Positions 14,888-26,470 of a DNA stretch of 34,140 nucleotides are shown here, piece after piece. The DNA comes from Lysobacterales bacterium (GTDB lineage Bacteria > Pseudomonadota > Gammaproteobacteria > Steroidobacterales > Steroidobacteraceae). Both the position numbers and the translations under genes were made by a program. The DNA lies in NCBI GenBank assembly GCA_003819815.1, contig RPQJ01000027.1, positions 1 through 34,140 of the forward strand, in the 5' to 3' direction. The number at the start of each line of letters is the position of its first letter. Within the stretch, counting starts at the first letter, position 1. Below the pieces are notes generated by a model. It did no database searches, was not told the origin of the DNA, and was given only the letters and a program-made list of their open reading frames with translations.

Positions 14888-15387
14888 TCGGCAGGTGCCG
14901 GCGCCGGCTGCCCGGCATCGGGCTTGCCTGCCTGGCTGAAGAGATACTTGCTGATCAGGTTCTCGAGCACGATCGCGTCCTGCACGAATTCGACCGTGTC
15001 GCCGTCCCGGAGCGACTCGTCGGAGCCGCCGGGCGAAATGCCGATGTACTGCCCGCCGAGCAGGCCCGCCGTGTAGATGCTCGCGTCGCTGTCGCTCGGG
15101 ATGCGGTCGTAGCGCGAGTCGATCCGGAGCGTCACCACGGCCTTGAACAGGTCCATGTCGTATGCGATCGATTCCACGCGGCCGATGGTGACGCCTGCCA
15201 TCGAGACGGGAGCACCGGACTTCAGCCCTCCGACGTTCTCGAACTGCGCCGACACCCGGTAGGACGAGGACGACCCGCCGAGGGAAAACTCGCGGTTCGT
15301 GATCTGCGTCACGAGGAACAGGATCGCCGCCAGGCCGAGCAGCACGAAGAGGCCTGTGGAGACGTCGATGGCGCGGGACTGTCGCAT
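14884..15387 (-). CDS. mlaD: MCE-domain lipid transport protein MlaD
   Basis: Inner-membrane anchored protein with one MCE domain that forms the hexameric ring of the Mla transporter. A single membrane helix (about residues 9-28, VSTGLFVLLGLAAILFLV) is followed by the MCE domain with VSAQFENVGGLKSGAPVSM, GVTIGRVESIA and ASIYTAGLLGGQYIGISPGG. 167 residues, near the E. coli length (183). The start is 13 bp after mlaE and the stop overlaps the mlaC start. It ends with a Pro/Ala-rich tail. Confidence 0.95.
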   Translation of the reverse strand: MRQSRAIDVSTGLFVLLGLAAILFLVTQITNREFSLGGSSSSYRVSAQFENVGGLKSGAPVSMAGVTIGRVESIAYDMDLFKAVVTLRIDSRYDRIPSDSDASIYTAGLLGGQYIGISPGGSDESLRDGDTVEFVQDAIVLENLISKYLFSQAGKPDAGQPAPAPAE

Positions 15388-15400
15388 GGTCGCCTCGGGG

Positions 15401-16171
15401 TCAGAGCATGATCGCCGTCAGGATGTAGTCGAGCACGAGCGTCGTCACGGCGGAGATGACGACGGTGCGTGTGGTGGCGCGCCCGACGCCCTCGGCGGTG
15501 GGCTGTGCGTGGTAACCCTCGAACACTGCGATCAGGCTGCAGGCGACTCCGAAGACGAGACCCTTCGTGAGACCCTCCGCCACGTCGCCGAGTTCCACCG
15601 CGTCGCGCATCTGCGACCAGAATTGCCCCTGGTCGACGCCCAGGAACTGCACGCCGACGAGCTGCACTCCAAAGAGCGCCACCATGATGAAGATCGCGGT
15701 CAGCAGCGGCATCGCGATCACGCCGCCGAGGAAACGAGGGACGACGACGCGGCGCATCGGGTCGACCGCCATGACCTCCATCGCGGAAATCTGGTCGGTG
15801 GCCCGCATCAGGCCGAGCTCGGACGCGAGCGCCGTTCCCGCCCGGCCCGCGAAGAGCAGGGCCGTCACGACGGGCCCGAGCTCCTTCAACAGCGACAGCG
15901 CCGCGCCGACGCCGAGCGCGTCCTCGGAGCCGAACCGCTGCAGCAGGTCGTAGCCCTGCAGGCCCAGCACCATGCCGACGAAGAGCCCGCAGGTCATGAT
16001 GATCACGAGCGACATGGCACCCGAGTTGTAGACCTGCTCGACGACCAGCCTCGGCCGCCCGAAAGCACCGGGGGAGAGCCAAAGTACGCGGCCGAAGAAC
16101 CGCGTGAGCGCGCCCAGCCGCTCGAGGAAGCCGCGCAGGCTCGAGTACATCTCGGCGAGCAGCGCCGTCAC
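15401..16171 (-). CDS. mlaE: lipid ABC transporter permease MlaE
   Basis: Inner-membrane permease of the MlaFEDB complex. It shows the MlaE family features NSGAMSLVIIMTCGLFVGMVLGLQGY, the LKELGPVVTALLFAGRAGTALASELG coupling region and RATDQISAMEVMAVDP. The GTG start at 16171 overlaps the mlaF stop as GTGA (256 residues). An ATG at 16150 would give 249 residues and cannot be excluded; E. coli MlaE has 260. Five to six hydrophobic segments are visible. Confidence 0.94.
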   Translation of the reverse strand: MTALLAEMYSSLRGFLERLGALTRFFGRVLWLSPGAFGRPRLVVEQVYNSGAMSLVIIMTCGLFVGMVLGLQGYDLLQRFGSEDALGVGAALSLLKELGPVVTALLFAGRAGTALASELGLMRATDQISAMEVMAVDPMRRVVVPRFLGGVIAMPLLTAIFIMVALFGVQLVGVQFLGVDQGQFWSQMRDAVELGDVAEGLTKGLVFGVACSLIAVFEGYHAQPTAEGVGRATTRTVVISAVTTLVLDYILTAIML

Positions 16172-17019
16172 GTCGGGCGTCCCCGGTCGAGGAGCTGCGT
16201 CGCGCAGTCGGGTGCGGGGTAATGGAAGCTCACCGGGCCGTCGGCGAGCCCCTCCATGAACTGCTTCACGACCGGCGAAGGATGGTCGCGCAGATCGGCG
16301 GGCGTGCCCTCCGCGACCACCTGGCCTCCCGACAGGATGTAGCTCGCGTCCGCGATCTGCGAGATCTCGCGCACGTCGTGAGTGACGACGATGCTGCTGA
16401 TGCCGAGCGCGTCGTTGAGCGAACGGATCAGCCGCATCACCACGCCCATCGAGATGGGGTCGAGGCCGGCGAACGGCTCGTCGTACAGCAGGATGTCGGG
16501 GTCCATGACGATGGCGCGCGCGAGCGCCACGCGGCGCGCCATGCCGCCCGAGAGCTGCTGCGGCATCAGGCCCGCCGCGCCCCGGAGTCCGACTGCCTGA
16601 AGCTTGGTGAGCACCAGCGCGCGGACCAGCCGCTCGGGCAGGCGGGCGTGCTCGCGCAACGGGAAGGCGACGTTCTCGAACACGTCGAGGTCCGTGAGCA
16701 GCGCGCCGTTCTGGAACAGCATGCCCATGCGCCGGCGCAGCCCGTACAGCTCGCGGCGTCCGAGGCCCGCGACGTCGACTCCGTCGACCCGCACGCTGCC
16801 GCGGTCCGCCTGCACCTGGCCGGTGATGAGCCTGAGCAGGGTCGTCTTGCCCGTGCCGCTCGGCCCCATGATCGCGGTGACCGAGCCGCGCCGGATCGCG
16901 ATGTCGAGGCCGCGGAAAACCGTCTTGCCGTCGATGGCGAAATCCACGCCGCCGAGCGCCACGACGTGTTCTTTGCCCGCGTCGGCGGGGCCGGCAGCGG
17001 ATCCGGAAGGGGAATTCAC
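16168..17019 (-). CDS. mlaF: lipid ABC transporter ATPase MlaF
   Basis: Cytoplasmic ATPase that powers the Mla transporter. Walker A GPSGTGKTT (about residues 53-61), Q-loop FQNGALLTDLDVFENVAFP, signature LSGGMARRVALARA, Walker B DILLYDEPFAGLDP and switch His in VVTHDVRE are all intact. The frame opens at GTG 17019, giving 283 residues (E. coli 269). No Shine-Dalgarno sequence precedes it, so the true start may be up to about 20 codons further in, shortly before HVVALGGVDFAI. First gene of mlaFEDCB, with a -10-like TAGACT at 17073-17068 upstream, divergent from the suf operon. Confidence 0.95.
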   Translation of the reverse strand: MNSPSGSAAGPADAGKEHVVALGGVDFAIDGKTVFRGLDIAIRRGSVTAIMGPSGTGKTTLLRLITGQVQADRGSVRVDGVDVAGLGRRELYGLRRRMGMLFQNGALLTDLDVFENVAFPLREHARLPERLVRALVLTKLQAVGLRGAAGLMPQQLSGGMARRVALARAIVMDPDILLYDEPFAGLDPISMGVVMRLIRSLNDALGISSIVVTHDVREISQIADASYILSGGQVVAEGTPADLRDHPSPVVKQFMEGLADGPVSFHYPAPDCATQLLDRGRPT

Positions 17020-17115
17020 GGGTTGGGTGAGGACTGAAGGCGAAGGTGCGTCGCTTCGATCGCGCGAAGTCTAGCAGGTTCGACAGGCCCCCTCCCAAGG
17101 CGCCGCCGCCTCCGC

Positions 17116-17145
17116 TTGGCCTCCCGTGGCGATTAGGACTAAAAT
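17116..17145 (+). promoter_or_regulatory. suf operon promoter
   Basis: A -35 TTGGCC (17116-17121) and -10 TAAAAT (17140-17145) are separated by 18 bp. The predicted start is near 17152, about 19 nt before the sufR ATG. The -10 lies inside an IscR-type palindrome, so regulator binding would block RNA polymerase. Confidence 0.6.
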
Positions 17146-17165
17146 TGTCCCAATTGTCAGGGACA
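17134..17165 (+). promoter_or_regulatory. Rrf2/IscR-type operator at the suf promoter
   Basis: GACTAAAATTGTC (17137-17149) differs at one position from the core of the E. coli IscR type 1 site (GACT-AAAT-AGTC form) and spans the -10. Directly downstream and overlapping it, TGTCCC (17146-17151) and GGGACA (17160-17165) make a perfect 6-bp inverted repeat with an 8-bp centre. Either could be the binding site of the Rrf2 protein encoded next to it, giving iron-sulfur-responsive autoregulation. The similarity is seen directly; binding is inferred. Confidence 0.6.
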
Positions 17166-17170
17166 CCCCG

Positions 17171-17653
17171 ATGTTGCGCATCAGCAAGCTGACGGACTAC
17201 GGCACGATGGTGCTGGCCTGTCTTGCCGCCCGGCCCGACCTGCGGCAGACGGCCACTGCCGTGGCAGACCACACCCGCCTCGGGCTGCCCACCGTGAGCA
17301 AGCTCCTGAAGAGCCTGCACCGCGCGGGGCTCGTCACCTCGACGCGGGGCGCCCACGGCGGGTACCAGCTCGCCCGCGCAGCCACGCGCATCACCGCGGC
17401 GGACATCATCGACGCGATCGAGGGCCCCGTCGCCATCACCGAGTGCAGCGGCGATCACAGCACGTGCGATCTCGAGCGCGTCTGCAGCACCGGCAGCGCG
17501 TGGCAGCACGTGAACACCGCCATCCGTCGCTCGCTCGAGCAGATCTCCCTCGCGCAGCTGAGTGGCCAGGAGGCCGTTGCGACGTGGCGCCCCGAGCTCG
17601 CCGGCGCGCTGCGGACGGGCCCGATCGGCCGCGGCACGTTCGGCCGGCTCTGA
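17171..17653 (+). CDS. SUF system Rrf2/IscR-family transcriptional regulator
   Basis: 160-residue Rrf2 protein, the first gene of the SUF operon. The N-terminal winged helix ([57 protein letters not shown]) is followed by three cysteines, Cys92, Cys99 and Cys105 ([15 protein letters not shown]), close to the cluster-binding 92/98/104 set of E. coli IscR but with one extra residue. It probably senses a 2Fe-2S cluster and represses the operon when clusters are sufficient. ATG 17171 is the obvious start; an ATG 45 bp upstream would place the operator inside the gene. sufB follows after 10 bp. Confidence 0.92.
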   Translation: MLRISKLTDYGTMVLACLAARPDLRQTATAVADHTRLGLPTVSKLLKSLHRAGLVTSTRGAHGGYQLARAATRITAADIIDAIEGPVAITECSGDHSTCDLERVCSTGSAWQHVNTAIRRSLEQISLAQLSGQEAVATWRPELAGALRTGPIGRGTFGRL

Positions 17654-17663
17654 GGAGACCGCC

Positions 17664-19109
<1,446 letters not shown>

Positions 19110-19132
19110 CGGAACCGGACGGAGACGAGCAC

Positions 19133-19884
<752 letters not shown>

Positions 19885-19888
<4 letters not shown>

Positions 19889-21168
19889 CCGCCGCCGGCC
19901 CGGTCGAGCACTACCGCGAGGCCTTCGCCGCGCTCGCGGCTCGCGACGACGCCGCCGCGGAGCGCAGCGCGGCGTTCGAGCGGTTTGCCGCGCTCGGCTT
20001 CCCGGGACCGCGCGACGAAGCATGGAGGTACACGAACCTGCGGCGGCTCGAGTCGCGCCGGTTCGCGCCCACGGATGCCGCCGAGGCGGCGGTCGTCAGC
20101 CTGCCCTCTCCTCTTGCGCCACATCGCCTGGTCGTGGTCGACGGCCGCCTCCGCCGCGATCTCGGGTCTTCCGGGCTGCCTGCCGGCGTCTCGGTCCGCA
20201 GCCTGGCCGAGGCCCGGTCGGCCGGCCTGTCGGTCGCGGCGCTGCTGCGCGTGCCCGCCGGCGGCGGCACCGAGCGGTTCGCCGCCCTCAACGCCGCGCT
20301 GTGCCCGGACGTGCTGTTTCTCGAGATCGCGGACAGCGCCCTGCCGGAAGCGATCGAGCTCGTGTTCGTGCCGGGCGCGAGCGAAGGCTCGATGCAGCAT
20401 CCGCGTCTCGTCGTGCGGGCGGGCCGTGGCAGCGTCGCCCGTCTCGTACTGCGCCACTCGGGCGACGATGCGGAGCGCCTCGTGAACGTGGTCGTCGACG
20501 TGGAGGTCGGTCCGGACGCCGCGTTGCACGTCTACCGCCTGTTCGAACCCGGAGAGCGCACGTTCCACATCGAGCGCCTCGAAGCCACGGTCGGCCAGCG
20601 GGGCACCGTCTTCGTGCACGATGCGCAGCTCGGCGCGGGTCTCGCCCGTCTCGACCTGAACGCGCGCCTCGCGGCGCCACAGGCGGCGGCGGAGCTCACG
20701 GGGCTGTTCCTCGCGGACGGCTCGCGCCATCTCGATACGCAGGTCCGGGCCGATCATCTCGACGTCGGCACCCGCAGCCTGCAGGACTACCGCGGGATCG
20801 CCGCGGGCCGCGGTCGCGCCATCTTCAACGCCAAGGCGATCGTGCACCCGGGCGCGCAGCAGTCCGAGGCCCGGCAGTCGAGCCGCAACCTGCTCCTCAC
20901 CCCGGGCGCCGAGATCGACACCAAGCCCGAGCTCGAGATCTACGCGGACGACGTGAAGTGCAGTCACGGCGCCACGACCGGCCAGCTCGACGCCGTGGCG
21001 CTCTTCTACCTGCGCTCGCGTGGCCTGTCGGAGACCGAGGCACGCAGCGCACTCACTCGCGCCTTCGCCGGCGCGGTGCTGTCGCGCATGGACCACGAGG
21101 CGTTCGCCCGGGTCGTGCGCGACACGCTCGACCTGCGCCTCGCCCGCCTGCTGGAGACCCGGCCATGA
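19885..21168 (+). CDS. sufD: Fe-S cluster assembly protein SufD
   Basis: Partner of SufB in the SufBC2D complex, needed for iron acquisition. 427 residues. The N-terminal part is variable (EAWRYTNLRRLESRRF is recognisable), the middle forms the beta-helix (LQDYRGIAAGRGRAIFNAKA), and the C-terminus has the family motif YADDVKCSHGATTGQLDAVA and FYLRSRGLSETEARSALTRAF. Start and stop both overlap neighbours as ATGA (sufC/sufD and sufD/sufS). Confidence 0.96.
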
Positions 21169-22430
21169 GCTTGGCCCTGGCGACTACCTCCCGCCCCGAC
21201 GCGACCGGCGCGCCGTTCGACGTCGACGCCGTGCGCCGGGATTTTCCCGTGCTCGCGCGCGAGGTGAACGGACGCCCGCTGTGCTATCTGGACAATGCGG
21301 CCTCGAGCCAGCACCCGCGCGCGGTCATCGACGCAATCTCGTCGTACTACGAGACCTCGCACGCGAACGTGCACCGCGGCGTGCACCGGCTGAGCCAGGA
21401 GGCGACCGACCTGTTCGAGGGTGCCCGCGAGACGCTGCGCGGCTTCGTCAACGCCCGCTCCACCCGCGAGATCGTCTTCGTGCGAGGCACGACCGAGGCG
21501 ATCAACCTCGTCGCGCAGAGCTACGCGCGGCCGCGTCTCGGGCCCGGCGACGAGATCCTGATTTCCTGGCTCGAGCACCACGCGAACATCGTGCCGTGGC
21601 AGATGGTGTGCGAGCAGACGGGCGCGAAGCTGCGCGTGATCCCGATCACCCGGCGGGGCGAGGTCGACTTCGACGCGTTCCTCGGCCTCATCGGCGAGCG
21701 CACGCGGCTCCTCGCGCTGTCCCACGTCTCGAACGCGCTCGGCACGGTCGTGCCCGTCGAGCGCTACATCCGCGAGGCGCGACGGCGCGGCATCCCGGTG
21801 CTGCTCGACGGCGCGCAGGCGGTGCCCCACCTGCCCGTCGACGTGCAGGCGCTCGACTGCGATTTCTACTGCTGGTCCGGGCACAAGATGTGCGGCCCGA
21901 CCGGGATCGGCGTCCTGTACGGGCGCGAGTCGCTGCTCGAGGCCATGCCGCCGTGGCAGGGCGGCGGCGACATGATCCTCGCCGTCGGGTTCGACCGCAC
22001 CGTCTACAACGCGCTGCCGTGGAAGTTCGAGGCCGGGACGCCCCACATCGCAGGCGCAATCGGGCTCGCTGCGGCCGTTCGCTACCTGCAGGCACTCGGG
22101 CTCGAGCGGATTGCCGCGGCGGAGCACGAGCTCCTCGAGTACGCGACGCGACGTGTCGAGGAGATTCCCGGACTCACCATCGTGGGCACCGCACCCGAGA
22201 AGGCAGCGGTCGTCTCGTTCACGCTCGAACGCGTGCACCCCCACGATCTCGGCACCATCCTCGACCACGACGGTGTCGCGATCCGCACCGGTCACCACTG
22301 CGCGATGCCGGTGATGGAGTTCTTCGGCGTGCCGGCCACCGCCCGCGCGTCGTTCGCCTTCTACAACACGCGCGCCGAGGTCGACCGCCTCGTCGAGTCG
22401 CTGCACGTCGCGCGGGAGATGCTGGGCTGA
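21165..22430 (+). CDS. sufS: cysteine desulfurase SufS
   Basis: PLP enzyme converting cysteine to alanine and delivering persulfide sulfur to cluster assembly, here probably through SufU. 421 residues, type II desulfurase. Visible: YLDNAASSQHPRAVIDAI, HANVHRGVHRLS, FVRGTTEAINLVAQSY, the PLP-binding Lys241 in WSGHKMCGPTG, and the catalytic Cys379 in RTGHHCAMP within the short loop typical of type II. The sequence opens with about 20 residues of low conservation. sufU starts at the last base of the stop codon (TGATG). Confidence 0.97.
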   Translation: MSLALATTSRPDATGAPFDVDAVRRDFPVLAREVNGRPLCYLDNAASSQHPRAVIDAISSYYETSHANVHRGVHRLSQEATDLFEGARETLRGFVNARSTREIVFVRGTTEAINLVAQSYARPRLGPGDEILISWLEHHANIVPWQMVCEQTGAKLRVIPITRRGEVDFDAFLGLIGERTRLLALSHVSNALGTVVPVERYIREARRRGIPVLLDGAQAVPHLPVDVQALDCDFYCWSGHKMCGPTGIGVLYGRESLLEAMPPWQGGGDMILAVGFDRTVYNALPWKFEAGTPHIAGAIGLAAAVRYLQALGLERIAAAEHELLEYATRRVEEIPGLTIVGTAPEKAAVVSFTLERVHPHDLGTILDHDGVAIRTGHHCAMPVMEFFGVPATARASFAFYNTRAEVDRLVESLHVAREMLG

Positions 22431-22876
22431 TGGACCTCAAGGACCTCTACCGCGACGTGATCGTCGATCACAATCGCAACCCGCGCAATTTCCGGCCGAT
22501 GCCGGACGCGGATCGTCACGCGGACGGCTTCAACCCGCTGTGCGGCGATCGCCTCACGCTCTACGTGAAGCTCGACGGAGACCGCATCAGCGACGTCTCC
22601 TTCCAGGGCGACGGCTGTGCGATCTCGGTCGCTTCCGCCTCGCTGCTCACGGAGAGCGTCCGCGGCCGCACGGTGCCCGAGGCCGAGGCGCTGTTCTCGA
22701 CGATGCACCGGGTGCTGACCCGCGAGGGCGAAGACGCCGACCCGGCCGTGCTCGGCAAGCTCGCGGCGCTCTCGGGCGTTCGGGAGTTCCCCGCGCGCGT
22801 CAAGTGCGCGAGCCTGTGCTGGCACACGCTCGAGGCGGCGCTCCACAGCGAGGCCGCGCCCGTGTCGACCGAGTGA
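22430..22876 (+). CDS. sufU: SufU-type sulfur transfer / Fe-S assembly protein
   Basis: 148 residues, SufU type rather than IscU type: it has the insert between the second and third ligands (TREGEDADPAVLGKLAALSG) that is characteristic of SufU. Metal ligands are Cys38 and Asp40 (CGD), Cys63 (GDGCAISVASASLLTE) and Cys126 (ARVKCASLCWHTLEAAL), matching the zinc site of Bacillus subtilis SufU, which accepts sulfur from SufS. No sufE or sufA appears in this operon, so SufU probably replaces SufE as the SufS partner. Translationally coupled to sufS. Confidence 0.93.
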   Translation: MDLKDLYRDVIVDHNRNPRNFRPMPDADRHADGFNPLCGDRLTLYVKLDGDRISDVSFQGDGCAISVASASLLTESVRGRTVPEAEALFSTMHRVLTREGEDADPAVLGKLAALSGVREFPARVKCASLCWHTLEAALHSEAAPVSTE

Positions 22877-22892
22877 CGCCCGGAGTCCCACC

Positions 22893-23441
22893 GTGTATCG
22901 ATCCGACAACGAACCGGTCACCCTCACCCGCGACGTCGAGGCGGTGATCGTCCCCGCCGGCCTGAACGTCAAGCTGCGCACGGGCCAGCAGGGCTACATC
23001 ACGCAGGCACTCGGCGGCTCGTTCACCGTCTACGTCGAGGGCAACCTGTTCCGCATCGCCGGCCGCGACGCCGACGCGCTCGGCAAGGACCCGGTCGAGG
23101 TTCCGGCTCTGCCGCCCGATGCGAGCGACGAGGACGTGCGGGCGCTCGCCTGGCAGCAGATGAAGACCTGCTACGACCCGGAGATCCCGATCAACATCGT
23201 CGACCTCGGGCTCGTGTACTCCTGCGACGTCGCGACGAGCGACGAAGGCCGCGTGGTGTCCGTGAAGATGACGCTGACGGCGCCTGGGTGCGGGATGGGA
23301 GACGTGCTCGTGCAGGACGTACGGGACAAGGTCGAGATCATCCCGACGGTCGCACGTGCCGACGTGGAGCTCGTGTTCGATCCGCCGTGGAACCAGTCGA
23401 TGATGTCCGAGGCGGCGCTGCTCCAGACGGGGATGATGTGA
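22893..23441 (+). CDS. sufT: Fe-S cluster assembly protein SufT
   Basis: 182-residue protein with a SufT-specific N-terminal part (LTRDVEAVIVPAGLNVKLRT, GGSFTVYVEGNLFRIAGRDA) and a C-terminal MIP18/DUF59 domain (WQQMKTCYDPEIPINIVDLG, LTLTAPGCGMGD-type motif, VELVFDPPWNQSMMSEAA). SufT acts as an auxiliary maturation factor, important when demand for Fe-S clusters is high. GTG 22893 begins 16 bp after sufU with CGGAG about 6 nt upstream. Its stop overlaps the next start as GTGA. Confidence 0.94.
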   Translation: MYRSDNEPVTLTRDVEAVIVPAGLNVKLRTGQQGYITQALGGSFTVYVEGNLFRIAGRDADALGKDPVEVPALPPDASDEDVRALAWQQMKTCYDPEIPINIVDLGLVYSCDVATSDEGRVVSVKMTLTAPGCGMGDVLVQDVRDKVEIIPTVARADVELVFDPPWNQSMMSEAALLQTGMM

Positions 23442-23746
23442 GCTGGGTGCGCGTCGGTCCGGTCGCCTCGATTCCGCCCGGCGACCACGCGTCGACGGAG
23501 GTCGACGGCGCACTCGTTGCGGTTTTCAACGTCGACGGCGAGTTCCTGGCGGTCGAGGACGTGTGCACCCACGACGGCGGCGGCCTCGCGGGCGGCGCCG
23601 TCGAGGGCGACCAGGTGATCTGTCCGAGGCACGGCGCCCGGTTCTGCCTGCGGTCGGGCCGGGCGCTCACGCCGCCGGCCTACGAGCCGGTGCGTACCTT
23701 CGCGACCCGGGTCGTGGACGGCTGCGTCGAGGTCGCGCCGACGTGA
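23438..23746 (+). CDS. Rieske-type [2Fe-2S] ferredoxin
   Basis: 102-residue soluble single-domain Rieske protein. The cluster motifs are C-T-H-D-G-G-G-L and, about 18 residues later, C-P-R-H-G-A-R-F, giving the two Cys and two His ligands of a Rieske centre. Proteins of this type are ferredoxins of ring-hydroxylating dioxygenases, but no oxygenase is nearby. The GTG start overlapping the sufT stop, and the GTGA overlap with the next gene, tie it to the SUF operon. An electron-donor role in cluster assembly, or simple co-regulation, is inference. Confidence 0.92.
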   Translation: MSWVRVGPVASIPPGDHASTEVDGALVAVFNVDGEFLAVEDVCTHDGGGLAGGAVEGDQVICPRHGARFCLRSGRALTPPAYEPVRTFATRVVDGCVEVAPT

Positions 23747-24240
23747 AGCGCCTCACGCTCGTCCGCCATGCCAAGTCGGACTGGTCGCTGCCGGGCCAGG
23801 CCGACTGGGACCGTCCTCTCAACCGGCGCGGGCAGCGCGATGCCCCCGAGATGGCGCGGCGGCTGCGGTCGCGCCGCCTGAAGCCCGACGCGATGCTGTC
23901 GAGCCCCGCGGTGCGCGCGCTCACGACGGCGACCGTGATGGCCCGCGAGCTCAAGCTTCCAGCGGCCCGGCTGCGACAGGACGAGCGACTCTACCTCGCC
24001 TCGGCCGAGGACATGCTCGCCGTGATCCGCGAGCTCGGCGGTGATGCGAGACACCTGATGCTGTTCGGCCACAACCCCGGCATCACCGATTTCGCGAACC
24101 GGCTCTCGGCTGGCGAGCACATCGACAACCTGCCGACCTGCGGCGTGTTCACGGCCGCGTTCGACGTCGATCGTTGGGCAGAGATCGACTGGGGCGGCGG
24201 AATCGAGCCCGAGTTCGACTACCCGAAGAACCACACCTGA
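23743..24240 (+). CDS. SixA-type histidine phosphatase
   Basis: 165 residues, SixA branch of the histidine phosphatase superfamily: LVRHAKSDWS with phospho-accepting His9, DRPLNRRGQRDAPEMARRL, SSPAVRALTTATVMA, and the second catalytic His110 in LMLFGHNPGITDFAN. Unlike the paralogue at 5981-6577 the active site is complete. E. coli SixA dephosphorylates a phospho-His (NPr of the nitrogen PTS). The GTG start overlaps the Rieske stop, making it the last gene of the suf transcript. A link to Fe-S biology is not established. Confidence 0.92.
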   Translation: MKRLTLVRHAKSDWSLPGQADWDRPLNRRGQRDAPEMARRLRSRRLKPDAMLSSPAVRALTTATVMARELKLPAARLRQDERLYLASAEDMLAVIRELGGDARHLMLFGHNPGITDFANRLSAGEHIDNLPTCGVFTAAFDVDRWAEIDWGGGIEPEFDYPKNHT

Positions 24241-24273
24241 GCGTGCGTGCGGCCTGGAGCGCCGGCGGCGCGA

Positions 24274-24984
24274 TCACCCGCGCCCGTTGACGGGTAGCGC
24301 GACTCCGGTGACGACGGCGGCTTCGGGCGACGCCAGGAAGGCGATGACCTCCGCGATGGCTTCGGGCGCCACCCACCTCGAGAAATCCGCGTCCGGCATG
24401 TCGGCCCGATTGCGAGGCGTGTCGATGATGCCCGGCAGCACCGCGTTCACCGTGAGCCCGCGATCCTTGGTCTCTTCGGCAAGGCTTTCGGTCAGCCGCT
24501 GCACGCCGGCCTTCGACGCGGTGTAGGCGCCCATGCCGGCCCCAGCCCTGCCCGCTGCGGCCCCTGCCCCCACGTTGACGATGCGGCTGCCGGGGCTGCG
24601 CTCGAGCAACGCAGGCAGGGCCGCCTTGCAGCAGACCACGGCCGTACGCAGGTTGAGGCGATAGAGCTGGTCCCACGTCTCGACGTCGCCGTGCTCGAGC
24701 GTCTGCCACTGGAATCCGCCCGCGACGTTCACGAGCACGTCGATGCCGCCGAAGCGCATCGACGTGGCGACCATCGCGCGCCGCGTGGCCTCCGTGTCGC
24801 TCAGGTCGACGCCGCCGAGCACCAGCGGCGCCCCGCCCGGGCCCGTCGGCGGCGCCGCGTGCGGTTCGATCGCGAGGTCGAGCAGCGCGAGTTGCGCGCC
24901 GCGTGCCGCGAACGCGGAGGCCACCGCCCGTCCGAGGACGCCGAATGCGCCCGTCACCACGACGACACGGGTCTTCTGGTTCAC
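24274..24984 (-). CDS. SDR family NAD(P)-dependent oxidoreductase
   Basis: Short-chain dehydrogenase of 236 residues. Rossmann motif [14 protein letters not shown] (TGxxGxxG, about residues 10-17), DVLVNVAGG in place of NNAG, catalytic Ser in IVNVGAGAA region not clearly placed, catalytic Tyr-x-x-x-Lys in YTASKAG, and the [17 protein letters not shown] loop resembling 3-oxoacyl-ACP-reductase-like SDRs. Substrate unknown. GTG 24984 is chosen because it lies 4 bp after the L-serine dehydratase stop, indicating co-transcription; longer starts would overlap that gene heavily. Confidence 0.85.
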   Translation of the reverse strand: MNQKTRVVVVTGAFGVLGRAVASAFAARGAQLALLDLAIEPHAAPPTGPGGAPLVLGGVDLSDTEATRRAMVATSMRFGGIDVLVNVAGGFQWQTLEHGDVETWDQLYRLNLRTAVVCCKAALPALLERSPGSRIVNVGAGAAAGRAGAGMGAYTASKAGVQRLTESLAEETKDRGLTVNAVLPGIIDTPRNRADMPDADFSRWVAPEAIAEVIAFLASPEAAVVTGVALPVNGRG

Positions 24985-24988
24985 GGCT

Positions 24989-26359
<1,371 letters not shown>

Positions 26360-26364
26360 CGGGG

Positions 26365-26469
26365 GAAGTGATCAGTGGACAGGGAACGGGGCCGAGGGGA
26401 AGCGGACCGCCTCCTCGCGCGCAGGGCCGCTCCGGCTGTCCCCTTTCCCCAGGCCACTATTCACCATTC
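26365..26469. repeat. imperfect inverted-repeat element between putA and sdaA
   Basis: Arms at about 26365-26391 and 26440-26469 align with a few mismatches (GTGATCAGTGGACAGGG against GTGAATAGTGGCCTGGGG on the complementary strand) around a GC-rich 48-bp centre. The right arm holds CACTATTCACCATTC, a short-word pattern seen in intergenic repeats of several proteobacteria. It fills the 111-bp spacer almost exactly and could be a small dispersed repeat or terminator structure. Confidence 0.5.
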
Positions 26470-26470
26470 G

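Noticed and set aside
24241-24273. Possible terminator between the suf operon end and the SDR gene
   Set aside because: GC-rich with a short GCGCC/GGCGC palindrome but no T-run on either strand; not convincing.
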